Positions 32,299-32,305 of a DNA stretch of 32,305 nucleotides are shown piece by piece (position 1 is the first letter of the stretch; each line of letters begins with the position of its first letter). Under the pieces are notes generated by a model. It was not told where the DNA came from and did no database searches. It saw only the letters and a program-made list of their open reading frames with translations. A program made the position numbers and the translations under genes. The DNA lies in the NCBI GenBank assembly GCA_902797995.1, contig CADBUX010000014.1:1-32305 (forward strand), in the 5' to 3' direction. This stretch comes from an uncultured Erysipelotrichaceae bacterium. Its GTDB lineage: Bacteria > Bacillota_I > Bacilli_A > RF39 > UBA660.

Positions 32299-32305
32299 AT
32301 TTCTA

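Noticed and set aside
1-32305. CRISPR arrays, insertion sequences, prophage genes, tRNA or rRNA genes
   Set aside because: Reading both strands I saw no spaced direct-repeat array, transposase-like frame, phage gene or cloverleaf/rRNA sequence; gene order is chromosomal and conserved apart from the cases listed.

Overview
The window is the replication-origin region of a very AT-rich, low-GC Gram-positive bacterium. Gene content and order (rnpA-rpmH / oriC / dnaA-dnaN...recF-gyrB on one side; yidC-jag-mnmE-mnmG-rsmG-noc-parA-parB...ychF...rpsF-ssb-rpsR...rplI-dnaB...walJ-rlmH on the other) match the Bacilli. A ComK-family gene and a Noc-type ParB paralogue support Bacilli. The AT bias, absence of walRK next to walJ, a minimal DHH phosphoesterase and rarity of TGA stops point to a reduced lineage near the Erysipelotrichales/RF39/Mollicutes side. 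That placement is inference; no 16S gene is present. Reading frames are intact under the standard code with Trp as TGG.

Layout. Bases 1-7087 are the left arm, mostly on the minus strand: gyrB (5' part only), recF, an unknown gene, a plus-strand unknown gene, comK, dnaN and dnaA. Bases 7088-7401 are the intergenic origin, rich in TTATTAACA-type repeats, with a second cluster between dnaA and dnaN. To the right everything is on the plus strand until the last gene. The units are: rpmH-rnpA-yidC-jag; mnmE plus an unknown gene; mnmG-rsmG; noc; parA-parB-mscS-yyzM-abgT-ychF; an ATP-grasp gene; rpsF-ssb-rpsR; a DHH phosphoesterase-rplI-dnaB-M23 peptidase-walJ-rlmH; an unknown coiled-coil gene; an AGCS carrier; ung. 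A minus-strand LemA-like gene ends the window. Most units are bounded by visible hairpin-plus-T-run terminators, several overlapping the stop codon.

How it fits together. DnaA, DnaN, RecF, GyrB, DnaB and SSB form the replication set; ParA/ParB/Noc link origin segregation and nucleoid occlusion; RnpA, L34, YidC, Jag, MnmE, MnmG, RsmG, S6, S18, L9 and RlmH serve RNA processing, translation and membrane insertion.

Main points for a second look: (1) the DnaA signature is changed (SGKNHATV instead of GGRDHTTV) and the putative boxes read TTATTAACA instead of TTATCCACA; (2) two unknown proteins, one on each side of oriC, are clear paralogues and both interrupt conserved gene clusters; (3) a comK gene sits inside the dnaN-recF interval; (4) Noc has lost its membrane-targeting N-terminus but gained an about 150-residue Q/N-rich linker; (5) the rpsF leader can form mutually exclusive hairpins, one masking the ribosome binding site; (6) the GdpP position holds a stripped-down DHH/DHHA1 protein.
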